In this document: one piece after another, positions 1-5,454 of the stretch
Position numbering within the stretch: position 1 is the stretch's first letter
How the letters are laid out: each line of letters starts with the position of its first letter
From: Bacillota bacterium
GTDB lineage: Bacteria; Bacillota; Syntrophomonadia; Syntrophomonadales; Syntrophomonadaceae
Assembly (NCBI GenBank): GCA_023395515.1
Contig: JAEWZB010000027.1
Location: 1 to 5,454 of the forward strand
Direction: 5' to 3'
Length of the DNA: 5,454 bases
Made by a program: the position numbers and the translations under genes
The notes under the pieces: generated by a model
Databases searched by the model: none
What the model saw: the letters and a program-made list of their open reading frames with translations, nothing else
Told to the model about the DNA's origin: nothing

Positions 1-6
1 CAAATC

Positions 7-51
7 GAGTAGCTAGAAAACAGGGTAATTAATCCTGTTTTCTTTGCTCTC
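7..51 (-). ncRNA. Group II intron domain VI with branch-point adenosine
   Basis: The basal helix pairs GAGAGC (51-46) with GCTACTC (13-7), leaving exactly one unpaired base, the adenosine at position 10. After a small internal loop (AAA opposite TA) the helix continues as GAAAACAGG/CCTGTTTTC, with an AT-rich terminal loop. A single bulged A on the 3' strand, seven nucleotides from the intron end, is the standard lariat branch point. Its presence suggests that splicing by branching is possible and not only hydrolysis. The three-base linker TGT (54-52) joins this domain to domain V. Confidence 0.88.
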
Positions 52-54
52 ACA

Positions 55-85
55 GAACCGGACGTACGTTTGCCGTATCCGGCTC
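55..85 (-). ncRNA. Group II intron domain V
   Basis: This is the catalytic hairpin. On the minus strand it starts GAGCCGGA and ends TCCGGTTC, which pair over 8 bp, including the G-U pair of the AGC triad. A 2-nt CG bulge on the 3' side separates this from an upper helix TACG/CGTA with the loop GCAAA. That is the canonical domain V architecture (metal-binding bulge and AGC triad), but the total is 31 nt where 34 is usual; the upper helix is about one pair short. It lies 18 bases after the maturase stop codon and three bases before domain VI. Confidence 0.92.
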
Positions 86-103
86 CTGAAATTTCTCCCC
101 GAA

Positions 104-1369
104 TTAATAGTAATTCGACAACAACCCAACTTTATACTTCTGCATATCAATTAAACCTAGGTCTTCAAAGTACTTGTTTGGCAGTATCTTATGTATAATG
201 TGGACATTGGAATTCTTCCACTTGTTTACTCCCATTTTTAAGCCATTTCCTTTAATGCCTAGCCTTCTCATTTCTTTATGCATTGCCTTGTAGCTTTTCC
301 ATTGTTTCATCTTTACCATTCTTAGTCTTCTTCGCAGCCATCCCATAAAGTCTTGTATTAAGCTTTTTATGTTGGCTATACGATAGTAGTTAATCCATCC
401 TCTAAGAATCGGATTTAGCTCTCTTATTATGTTTTCGAGTTTTCGACCTGAATTTCTCTTTGTAATCCTTCTTATTTTATCTTGGAAGCGTTTAATTCTT
501 TTGGGGTTTACTCCCACTGTTTTACTACGAATTACAAATCCTAGGAATTCGATTCCTTCATGAACGCTTGTAAGTCTAGTCTTTTCAGTGTTTACCTTGA
601 GTTTTAGTTCTTCTTCTAAGATCTTGGTGGCATAGGCTCTATAGTTGCCTGCGGCTCTTTTATCTTTTGCAAAGATAAGTATATCATCAGCATAACGCAC
701 TATGCGTATGCCTTTTGCCATCATCTTTTGGTCGAACTGGTTAAGGTAAATGTTGCTTAGTAGTGGGGATATAACTCCTCCCTGCGGGCTTCCCACTTCT
801 GTTTTGGTAAAGCTGTTGCTATGCAGTACTCCTGATTTTAGGAATTTTCTAATCAGGTCTAATACTCGCCCATCACTTATTTGTTCTGATACTGTTTTTA
901 TTATTATTTCATGGTCAAGGGTATCAAAACATTTGCTTAGGTCCATATCCACTACATGTTTAAGACTATATTTGTTCATGAATCGCTCCGCCTTGGCTAC
1001 GGCCTGGTGCTGGGAACGGTTTGGTCGATATCCATAGCTTGAGGGATGAAAGGTTTTGTCAAAGATTGGCTCTATGATGTTTACAATGGCTTGTTGTACC
1101 ACCCTGTCTTTTACTGTAGGAATGCCTAGTAATCTTGTTCCACCTTCTGGTTTTTCGATTTCTACTCTTCTTACTGGACTAGGTTGGTAAGTGTTGGTTT
1201 TCAGTTTTTCATGAAGAAATTTAATATTTGGTTCTAGTCTGGACGCAAAGTCTGAAACAGTTTCCCCATCTATTCCTGGGGCTCCATTGTTTCTTTTTAC
1301 GCGTTGGAAGGCTAGTTCCAGATTTTCTTTTCGATAGATTTTATCGATGAGGCTGTACCATTTCTTCAT
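104..1369 (-). CDS. ltrA: Group II intron reverse transcriptase/maturase
   Basis: This protein binds the intron RNA, helps it fold and splice (maturase), and copies it into DNA during retrohoming. Visible blocks: RT0 with NGAPGIDG (28-35); RT1 with LLGIPTVKDR (80-89); RT2 with SYGYRPNRS (111-119); RT3 with VVDMDLSKCFD (139-149, catalytic Asp141); RT4 with GSPQGGVISPLLSN (193-206); RT5 with YADD (226-229, catalytic Asp228 and Asp229); and RT6-7 with KLKVNTEKT (256-264) and EFLGF (274-278). The X/maturase domain follows, with LRGWINYYR (322-330) and a basic stretch from WLRRRLR (344-350). At 421 residues it ends after the X domain and a short DNA-binding-like tail, with no HNH endonuclease, as in group IIC enzymes. 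The ATG is supported by GGAGG at 1380-1376, six bases upstream. The stop codon lies 18 bases before domain V, so the ORF fills domain IV. No frameshift or missing catalytic residue is seen. The label ltrA is the generic family name. Confidence 0.96.
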   Translation of the reverse strand: MKKWYSLIDKIYRKENLELAFQRVKRNNGAPGIDGETVSDFASRLEPNIKFLHEKLKTNTYQPSPVRRVEIEKPEGGTRLLGIPTVKDRVVQQAIVNIIEPIFDKTFHPSSYGYRPNRSQHQAVAKAERFMNKYSLKHVVDMDLSKCFDTLDHEIIIKTVSEQISDGRVLDLIRKFLKSGVLHSNSFTKTEVGSPQGGVISPLLSNIYLNQFDQKMMAKGIRIVRYADDILIFAKDKRAAGNYRAYATKILEEELKLKVNTEKTRLTSVHEGIEFLGFVIRSKTVGVNPKRIKRFQDKIRRITKRNSGRKLENIIRELNPILRGWINYYRIANIKSLIQDFMGWLRRRLRMVKMKQWKSYKAMHKEMRRLGIKGNGLKMGVNKWKNSNVHIIHKILPNKYFEDLGLIDMQKYKVGLLSNYY

Positions 1370-2085
1370 GCTTTTCCTCCGTTGTTGCTGTATCTTCCAG
1401 GATTTCTTGCTTAAGCTATATGTTCTTCTTTAGGTTCACTTGACGTCTCTAGCTCTATGGCAATCTTATCTTCGTTCCCCTAGTTACTTCATATTCGTGT
1501 GGGCGAGTTAGTTCGCAAAGTTTCTTATGCCAACTAGTCGTACCTTCCAGCGTTTCAGCTTTCTTTTATCACCTTCGCTCTTACTTGAAATTCTTTTCAA
1601 TACACTTTGAAATTTCTTCCGCCCTTCGCACCTACTCTAGGCTTTTGACCTAGAATAGCCACATTAACAGGTAATGTGTCACCTAAGTTTTCTCCTCCTC
1701 ACGATTACTCGCTTTCATTGGCTTAGGTTTTATCACTACTACGGCTTCATCTGCATACTGCACCCTAGTTTCATCTCTTGCTTTCGCTTGTAAATGAAAC
1801 CTACAGCTTCGAATACAGTATTTCCAAGGTTAAGTTGCTCCGCCTGTTGTTAAAACGACCATCATAACATATATAGCTAAGCTAATCTTTGGACGTTCCC
1901 TTATTTTGGAGGGTTATCCACTATATATGCCAACATTGGTTCACTTGCGTTTCGCTCCAACAACCGCCATCGGCTTCCTTCAGACCTTTTCGTCACCGAA
2001 AACGCCCTTGCTTACAGCTTGTCTTCCCATTAGCTAGGTGACAGGTTTTCTTGCAAACCATCGGCTCGGCAACATGCCTCGCAAA
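1370..2085 (-). ncRNA. Group II intron 5' ribozyme region (domains I-III, start of IV)
   Basis: This stretch of about 715 bases lacks any credible protein gene and is the catalytic RNA upstream of the maturase ORF. It is rich in GNRA-like loops and purine-rich junctions. The clearest element is a perfect 6-bp hairpin at 1636-1654 (stem TCTAGG/CCTAGA on the minus strand) with the 7-nt loop TCAAAAG. The CAAAA in the loop is complementary to TTTTG just before the intron, making it the best EBS1 candidate. A purine-rich GAGGAGGAGAAAA segment lies at about 1692-1704. I did not resolve the full domain I fold or the domain II and III boundaries by eye. The region ends with the ribosome binding site of the maturase at 1376-1380. 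Confidence 0.8.
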
Positions 2086-2118
2086 CAAAACACTACCTTT
2101 TATATTAAAAAGGTAGTG
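2086..2118 (-). terminator. Intrinsic terminator of the lipoprotein gene and intron target site
   Basis: An 11-bp perfect stem, CACTACCTTTT/AAAAGGTAGTG, with a 6-nt loop (2091-2118) is followed on the minus strand by TTTTG, and TTT continues into the presumed intron start. It lies 63 bases after the stop codon of the lipoprotein gene and ends that transcript. The group II intron is inserted in the T-run, so the tail is now partly supplied by intron sequence. The stem also works on the plus strand, where it is followed by CCAAAG and no T-run, so direction is minus. Confidence 0.85.
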
Positions 2119-2181
2119 CCAAAGCAGGCTGTTTGAACAGATATGCAATTGCGGCAGGATATTGTGATATTTCTTTTATGT

Positions 2182-2751
2182 TTAGTGCATAAATTTTTCA
2201 TAAACCAGGTGGATGGACTCAACTTTCTCCCTAGGTTCTATAGGTTCGTTAACCATAGTACCATCATCCTTAAAATTAAAAATCAACCACACCTCTTCTT
2301 CCACTACAAACCAACCCGGCAGATCATTACCTTCAAAGTGGTCTTTAGCCGGAGGATATTTTTCCTGATAGCCGGGCAGCACCTTTTGGGCTTCATCACC
2401 TACTTTATCACCATTGGTAGTTGTATAACGGTCACTATTTAAAGCTATTTGCAAAACTTGCCCAGTTTCGTCCCCGATGATTATTTCCATATCATCACCA
2501 TAATAAATCCGGGTCACAGGTTCTCCCCACCATCCCGAATCCTCATCTGAACATTCAATTATGTAGTCCTTCCCCAGGCTGGCTTCTACATCATTAATGG
2601 TATCACCCAGGCTAATCCCGGCCAAAGTAATTCCGGTATCCCCCTCTGGTGAATTCTGCTCCCCCTTCATTTCATCCGTTGCTGGCTGACAACCACTAAT
2701 AACGATTAAACTTAAAATTAAAAAGGTTAGTAAGACTATATTTTTACGCAT
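2182..2751 (-). CDS. Putative lipoprotein, possible tandem BLIP/SmpA-like repeats
   Basis: The 189-residue protein begins with a lipoprotein signal peptide: basic RK at 2-3, a hydrophobic core over 5-17, and lipobox ISGC with Cys21 as the lipidated residue. The mature part of about 169 residues would be tethered to the outer face of the membrane. After an acidic, low-complexity linker (22-40), two similar units can be discerned. Unit 1 (about 44-104) starts ISLGDTINDVEASLG and ends in two strands around YYGDDMEIIIG and QVLQIAL. Unit 2 (about 117-184) has VGDEAQKVLPGY, then EVWLIFNF and VESIHLVY. The GD..-helix-then-strands pattern resembles BLIP/SmpA-type extracytoplasmic domains, but this is inference and I do not recognise the specific family. 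The mature protein is strongly acidic. The start is supported by GGAGG at 2765-2761, nine bases before the ATG. The gene ends in its own terminator, behind which the intron is inserted. Confidence 0.85.
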   Translation of the reverse strand: MRKNIVLLTFLILSLIVISGCQPATDEMKGEQNSPEGDTGITLAGISLGDTINDVEASLGKDYIIECSDEDSGWWGEPVTRIYYGDDMEIIIGDETGQVLQIALNSDRYTTTNGDKVGDEAQKVLPGYQEKYPPAKDHFEGNDLPGWFVVEEEVWLIFNFKDDGTMVNEPIEPREKVESIHLVYEKFMH

Positions 2752-2806
2752 AAATTATTACCTCCATGCTTTTCTAGCTTATCTACTATACAATTTTTAA
2801 TACTTA

Positions 2807-2828
2807 AACCTTGCAGCAATTGCAGGTT
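2807..2828. promoter_or_regulatory. Imperfect inverted repeat upstream of the lipoprotein gene
   Basis: Read on the minus strand, AACC-TGCA and TGCA-A-GGTT form two arms around ATTGC, with one extra base in one arm. The repeat lies 56 bases upstream of the lipoprotein start codon, in the promoter region, where a repressor or activator site would be expected. No convincing -35/-10 pair was found around it; TATAGT at about 2790-2785 is a possible -10 without a matching -35. It could be an operator or chance. Confidence 0.3.
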
Positions 2829-2859
2829 ATACATCAGTTGCCTTGCCTGTTTTATTTCT

Positions 2860-2901
2860 AAAATGAAGACAGGCTGTGCAAAGTAATTTTTACACAGCCT
2901 G
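2860..2901 (-). terminator. Probable terminator of nhaA
   Basis: On the minus strand CAGGCTGTG pairs with CACAGCCTG, and the helix continues through a U-G pair and AAA/UUU to a 6-nt loop, about 13 bp in all (2870-2901). The wobble pair exists only on the minus strand; the plus strand has a C-A mismatch there, which supports the direction. The tail TCTTCATTTT is T-rich but interrupted, so termination may be incomplete and some readthrough into the lipoprotein gene is possible. The hairpin begins 17 bases after the nhaA stop codon. Confidence 0.65.
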
Positions 2902-2918
2902 GCGTTAGAAGCTATTTT

Positions 2919-4247
2919 CTATTTACTCTTGGTTATACTTATTAAAATAACTAAGCCAATTATAGCTGAAGTTAACGAAGCACCTAAGATGGCTACTTTA
3001 GCTGTCTCAATTAAAGCTACGTCCACAAAGGCTAAGTTGGTAATAAATAAGGACATGGTAAAACCGATTCCAGCTAAGCAACTTAAACCATAAACATGTT
3101 TCCAATTGACTCCGGTAGGCAAGTTAGCTAATCCCAACTTTACTCCCAACCAGGAGAATAAAGTTACTCCTATCTGTTTGCCTAAAATTAATCCTAATAC
3201 TATTCCTATGAAAACCGGGTTAGTTAAACTTCCGGCTAAGCTATCTAAACTGAAACTTACTCCGGCATTAGCTAGAGCAAATATCGGTATAACTACAATT
3301 CCAGACAAAGAATGTAAGGCATCTTCTAATCTTTGTAATGGAGATTGAACATGCTTAGCTGCTAATTCCAGCCTTTTTATAGAATCTTTCTGTTCTTCAT
3401 CAACACACATAATAGTAAACTCGTTTTCCGGGAATCCATTAATAGCAGTATTCGTTTCATTTACAAACTCGCCTATCCCCATTTTGGTAGAGGATGGAAT
3501 CGTCATAGCCAACAATACTCCTGCTATTGTAGCATGTATTCCTGATTGATAAACAGCCAGCCACAGGAATACTCCCAGGAATAAGTAAGGCCAGGATCTC
3601 TTAATCCCTATCTTATTAAAAATTACTAAAATAGCTAAAATTGCCCCAGCCGCTATTAAACTATTAATAGATAAGTCAGCAGTATAAAATAAAGCTATAA
3701 CCACAATAGCACCAAGGTCATCTATTATAGCCAAAGCTAATAGAAAGACTTTTAAGGGGGCTGGAACTCTATCACCCAAGACCATAATTACCCCTAGGGC
3801 GAAAGCAATATCGGTAGCCATAGGTATTCCCCACCCCGAGGCTCCAGGTCCACCAAAATTAAATATGGTAAATATTAAGGCTGGAACAACCATGCCACCT
3901 AATGCAGCAATTATAGGTAAGGCAGCTTTTTTCGGATTAGATAATTCTCCTACTAAAAACTCTCGTTTTATTTCTAAGCCAACTACAAAGAAAAATATAA
4001 CCATTAGACCATCATTAATCCAATGAAGTAATGAGTTATTAAGTTCAAACCCACCAAAACTAAATCCAATTTCTATGTGTAAAATTTCAAAATAAGTCTG
4101 GGCCCAAGGAGAATTAGCCCATATTAAAGCAATAATTGTAGCTAGTAAGAGAAGCTTACTTGATAGGTTCTCGGTGGCTAAAAACTTAGTTAGGGGTTGA
4201 ACTAGCTGTTGAAATTGATCCTTTTTATAGAGTTTATCTTGTTGCAA
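2919..4247 (-). CDS. nhaA: Na+/H+ antiporter NhaA
   Basis: An integral membrane antiporter that expels Na+ (or Li+) in exchange for protons, serving pH and salt homeostasis. The 442-residue product carries the family signatures: WINDGLMVIFFFVVGLEIKRE (76-96), ATDIAFALGV (144-153, with Asp146), ALAIIDDLGAI (171-181, the paired ion-binding aspartates 176-177, equivalent to Asp163/164 of E. coli NhaA), SGIHATIAGV (235-244), a lysine in GKQIG (Lys357, matching Lys300 of E. coli) and GIGFTMSLFI (393-402). About a dozen hydrophobic segments fit the NhaA fold. It is longer than the 388-residue E. coli protein, mainly because of a hydrophilic, acidic insert at about 255-300 between the TM8-like and TM9-like segments, a feature of long NhaA versions. 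The start is TTG at 4247, preceded after seven bases by AGGGTG, a modest ribosome binding site. An in-frame TGA lies just upstream and the next Met is residue 82, inside the membrane domain, so TTG is the only sensible start. A long leader precedes it. Confidence 0.96.
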   Translation of the reverse strand: MQQDKLYKKDQFQQLVQPLTKFLATENLSSKLLLLATIIALIWANSPWAQTYFEILHIEIGFSFGGFELNNSLLHWINDGLMVIFFFVVGLEIKREFLVGELSNPKKAALPIIAALGGMVVPALIFTIFNFGGPGASGWGIPMATDIAFALGVIMVLGDRVPAPLKVFLLALAIIDDLGAIVVIALFYTADLSINSLIAAGAILAILVIFNKIGIKRSWPYLFLGVFLWLAVYQSGIHATIAGVLLAMTIPSSTKMGIGEFVNETNTAINGFPENEFTIMCVDEEQKDSIKRLELAAKHVQSPLQRLEDALHSLSGIVVIPIFALANAGVSFSLDSLAGSLTNPVFIGIVLGLILGKQIGVTLFSWLGVKLGLANLPTGVNWKHVYGLSCLAGIGFTMSLFITNLAFVDVALIETAKVAILGASLTSAIIGLVILISITKSK

Positions 4248-4274
4248 AAAAGTTCACCCTTTCTTTTAAAATAG

Positions 4275-4324
4275 TTGTCAGCTGCTAAAAAGTATCATTT
4301 GTAATAATGTCCTTTTTTAGACAA
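4275..4324 (-). promoter_or_regulatory. Stem-loop in the nhaA leader
   Basis: An AT-rich imperfect hairpin lies 28 bases upstream of the nhaA TTG start. Pairings on the minus strand are TTGT/ACAA, then CTAAAAA plus G against C plus TTTTTAG with one bulged A, and an apical CATT/AATG. A CAGCTG segment (4284-4279) is unpaired on one side. It could affect ribosome access to the weak nhaA site just downstream, or be part of a larger structured leader. I could not match it to a riboswitch class by eye, and such AT-rich pairings can arise by chance. Confidence 0.35.
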
Positions 4325-4372
4325 TAATAAACTAGCTGTAAATGCTATAGGTATACAAAAGATAAGTTACGG

Positions 4373-4387
4373 CTATTTATTCTGCAT
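4373..4387 (-). CDS. Four-codon leader ORF (MQNK) upstream of nhaA
   Basis: ATG CAG AAT AAA TAG follows AGAGGAGGAGTC, which contains a perfect AGGAGG four bases before the ATG, a far better ribosome binding site than that of nhaA. It lies about 126 bases upstream of the nhaA start, on the same strand and inside the presumed leader. Its peptide resembles the first residues of NhaA (MQQDK), so it may be a leftover of a duplicated or displaced start region, or a regulatory minimal ORF whose translation affects the leader fold. It could also be a chance ATG after a purine-rich stretch. Confidence 0.35.
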   Translation of the reverse strand: MQNK

Positions 4388-4418
4388 GACTCCTCCTCTA
4401 AAATAAAAATTTCCTAAA

Positions 4419-4429
4419 ATTTTATCATA
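4419..4429 (-). promoter_or_regulatory. Possible extended -10 promoter of nhaA
   Basis: The minus strand reads TATGATAAAAT, containing TGATAAAAT, an extended -10 with five of six bases matching TATAAT. No good -35 sits 16-18 bases upstream. It lies after the upstream gene's terminator and would give a leader of about 165 nt. It is nested in a perfect 13-base palindrome (TTTTAT-G-ATAAAA, 4420-4432) that could also be a regulator site. Confidence 0.35.
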
Positions 4430-4490
4430 AAAGAGACCCTAATGCTTTAATTTTTTGAAAATTACTTTTATTGTTAAACAATCCCCACCA

Positions 4491-4526
4491 AAAAAAATGC
4501 CTCTGCTTATAAGGCAAAGGCATTTT
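4491..4526 (-). terminator. Intrinsic terminator of the acyl-CoA synthetase gene
   Basis: A 13-bp stem AAAATGCCTTTGC/GCAGAGGCATTTT (4494-4526), with one wobble pair that exists only on the minus strand and a 7-nt loop, is followed by an unbroken T-run (4497-4491). It begins 15 bases after the stop codon of the synthetase gene and isolates nhaA from that transcript. Confidence 0.92.
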
Positions 4527-4540
4527 CTATCCTGTTTTAA

Positions 4541-5454
4541 TTATTCTTCATTATAGAGGTTTTCAATATCATCTTGGAATTTACGGGCAATAACTTTGCG
4601 TTTTAGTTTTAGGGTGGGGGTAAGTTCACCATTCTCTTGGGTAAACTCTCGAGGCATGAGCTTAAATTTTTTAATCTGTTCTACACGGCCAAAGCTTTGA
4701 TTTAAGTCATTAACTATTGCCTCATATTTCTGGATAACTATATCATTAGAAATTAGTTGTTCATTACTTAGTCCCTCAATTCCCTCTTTACCTGCCCAGT
4801 CTTTAAGGGTTTCGAAGTTCGGCACTATTAAGGCCACAATATATTTCTTTCCATCTCCTAAGACGACTATCTGTTCAATAAAGGGATGAGCAGCAAAAGT
4901 ATTTTCTAATAATAATGGAGCAACATTTTTTCCTCCTGAAGTTACAATTATATCTTTTTTCCGGTCGGTAATTTTAAGATAACCTTCATTATCTAAAACC
5001 CCAATATCACCTGTTTTTAGCCATCCATCCCCGGTAAACATTTCTTTGGTTTCCTCAGGTTTATTCAAATATCCCATCATAACTCCGGGGCTTTTAGCCA
5101 GTATTTCGCCATCTTCAGCTATTTTTATTATGGCTTCGGGAAATGGAGTTATCCATCCATCTGATTTTATCGGCATTATGGAGGGATCACCATCAACATT
5201 AAGGGTGGGAGATGTTTCAGTCAGGCCATATCCTTTGCGAATCTGCATATTAAGGCCCCAGAAAAAGTCGTGAATTTCCGGTAAAAGTGGTGCTCCTGCA
5301 GCTCCGAATACTCTAGTTCTTTCCAGTCCTAAGGTTTGCTTTAATTTTGAGTAGAGAATTTTATCAAAAAGCTTGTATTTCAAACTTAATGTAAAGGGAA
5401 GCTTTTTATTAGCCATAAAATATGGGGCGGCCTCCTGTCCCACCGCCACTGCAT
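4541..5454 (-). CDS. Long-chain fatty acyl-CoA synthetase (AMP-forming), C-terminal half
   Basis: This gene is partial: the reading frame is open to the window edge, and the in-frame GTG at 5449 is not a real start. About 304 residues are visible; full enzymes of this type have roughly 600. It activates a fatty acid with ATP to an acyl-adenylate and transfers it to coenzyme A. Counting from the GTG, the motifs are GAAGAPLLPEI (49-59), YGLTETSP (74-81, adenylate binding), DGWLKTGDIG (141-150, the ATP-ribose aspartate), ITDRKKDIIVTSGGKNVAP (160-178, the hinge to the C-terminal domain) and ELTPTLKLKRK (275-285, with the likely catalytic lysine 281). The LTPTxKxKR ending and the overall pattern match the FAA1-type long-chain ligases (COG1022-like) more than acetyl-CoA synthetases. 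No FadR-like or beta-oxidation neighbour is visible, so the role (degradation, or recycling of lipids) is open. The gene ends at its own strong terminator. Confidence 0.93.
   Translation of the reverse strand, partial: AVAVGQEAAPYFMANKKLPFTLSLKYKLFDKILYSKLKQTLGLERTRVFGAAGAPLLPEIHDFFWGLNMQIRKGYGLTETSPTLNVDGDPSIMPIKSDGWITPFPEAIIKIAEDGEILAKSPGVMMGYLNKPEETKEMFTGDGWLKTGDIGVLDNEGYLKITDRKKDIIVTSGGKNVAPLLLENTFAAHPFIEQIVVLGDGKKYIVALIVPNFETLKDWAGKEGIEGLSNEQLISNDIVIQKYEAIVNDLNQSFGRVEQIKKFKLMPREFTQENGELTPTLKLKRKVIARKFQDDIENLYNEE

Larger units (their letters stand above)
4..2085 (-). mobile_element. Group II intron with its own maturase (IIC-like)
   Basis: A self-splicing retroelement of about 2.08 kb, seen almost in full: a ribozyme 5' part, a reverse transcriptase ORF in domain IV, then domains V and VI. 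The 3' end is placed at position 4 because the RNA ends there in AT, seven nucleotides from the bulged branch adenosine at 10, which is the usual distance. The 5' end is placed at about 2085: TTTTG at 2090-2086 can pair with CAAAA in a hairpin loop at 1643-1647 (IBS1/EBS1). The first nucleotides would then be TTTGCGAG rather than the usual GTGYG, so the boundary may be off by a few bases. The intron lies directly after the terminator of the lipoprotein gene and in the same orientation, the known habit of group IIC introns. The protein lacks an endonuclease domain, which also fits IIC. Only three bases of the 3' exon are in the window. The element looks intact and possibly active. Confidence 0.9.

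Noticed and set aside
750..1037. Open frame of 95 codons on the plus strand
   Set aside because: It is the antisense of the RT3-RT5 core of the maturase gene, has no ribosome binding site, and its product resembles nothing known.
104..1369. Reverse transcriptase as part of a retron, a diversity-generating element or an abortive-infection system
   Set aside because: Domain V and VI RNA directly follows the ORF, the protein has an X/maturase domain, and no variable repeat, template repeat or msr/msd-like RNA is visible.
1370..2085. Protein-coding gene in the 715-base stretch upstream of the maturase
   Set aside because: All frames are broken by stops, and the sequence has the loops and junctions of group II intron RNA.
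2143..2442. Open frame of 99 codons on the plus strand
   Set aside because: It lies antisense to the lipoprotein gene, which has a signal peptide, a ribosome binding site and a terminator.
3106..3348. Open frame of 80 codons on the plus strand
   Set aside because: It is the shadow of the C-terminal membrane segments of NhaA.
5046..5273. Open frame of 75 codons on the plus strand
   Set aside because: It is antisense to the conserved adenylation motifs of the acyl-CoA synthetase.
5440..5454. GTG at 5449 as the true start of the acyl-CoA synthetase gene
   Set aside because: The frame stays open to the window edge, no ribosome binding site is seen, and the visible part lacks the N-terminal half of the enzyme.
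1..5454. CRISPR array, tRNA or rRNA gene
   Set aside because: No regularly spaced repeats, cloverleaf or rRNA signature was seen on either strand.

Overview
The window reads almost entirely on the minus strand. The gene order in the direction of transcription (right to left) is: the 3' part of a long-chain acyl-CoA synthetase gene (4541-5454, cut by the window edge), its terminator, an unusually organised leader, an NhaA-type Na+/H+ antiporter gene (2919-4247), a probable terminator, a small lipoprotein gene (2182-2751), its terminator, and a group II intron encoding its own reverse transcriptase/maturase (about 2085 down to 4). The base composition is AT-rich, the Shine-Dalgarno sequences are strong, the intrinsic terminators are T-rich, and the lipoprotein has a typical lipobox. 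Together these suggest a low-GC Bacillota (Firmicute), probably a clostridial-type anaerobe. That placement is inference; no rRNA or other taxonomic marker is present.

Region 4-2085 is a nearly complete retroelement. The 421-residue protein has all reverse transcriptase blocks (YADD at residues 226-229) and a maturase (X) domain, but no C-terminal HNH endonuclease. The RNA parts can be read directly: domain V at 55-85, domain VI at 7-51 with a single bulged adenosine at position 10, and a candidate exon-binding loop at 1642-1648. The intron sits directly behind the hairpin and T-run of the lipoprotein gene's terminator, in the same orientation. That is the classic target of group IIC introns. 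The endonuclease-less maturase of about 420 residues agrees with this class, although domain V is shorter than the usual 34 nt.

Region 2091-4540 holds two ordinary chromosomal genes. NhaA exchanges Na+ for H+ at the membrane. The lipoprotein is an anchored extracytoplasmic protein of unknown job, possibly built from two BLIP/SmpA-like repeats. Each gene is followed by its own hairpin, so they look like separate transcription units. The nhaA gene starts with TTG and has a leader of roughly 165 nt. The leader contains a four-codon ORF behind a much better ribosome binding site than nhaA itself has, followed by an AT-rich stem-loop. This is the least explained piece of the window.

Region 4541-5454 encodes the C-terminal half of an AMP-forming fatty acyl-CoA ligase, with the adenylation and C-terminal lysine motifs intact. 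No functional link among the three chromosomal genes is evident beyond shared strand.
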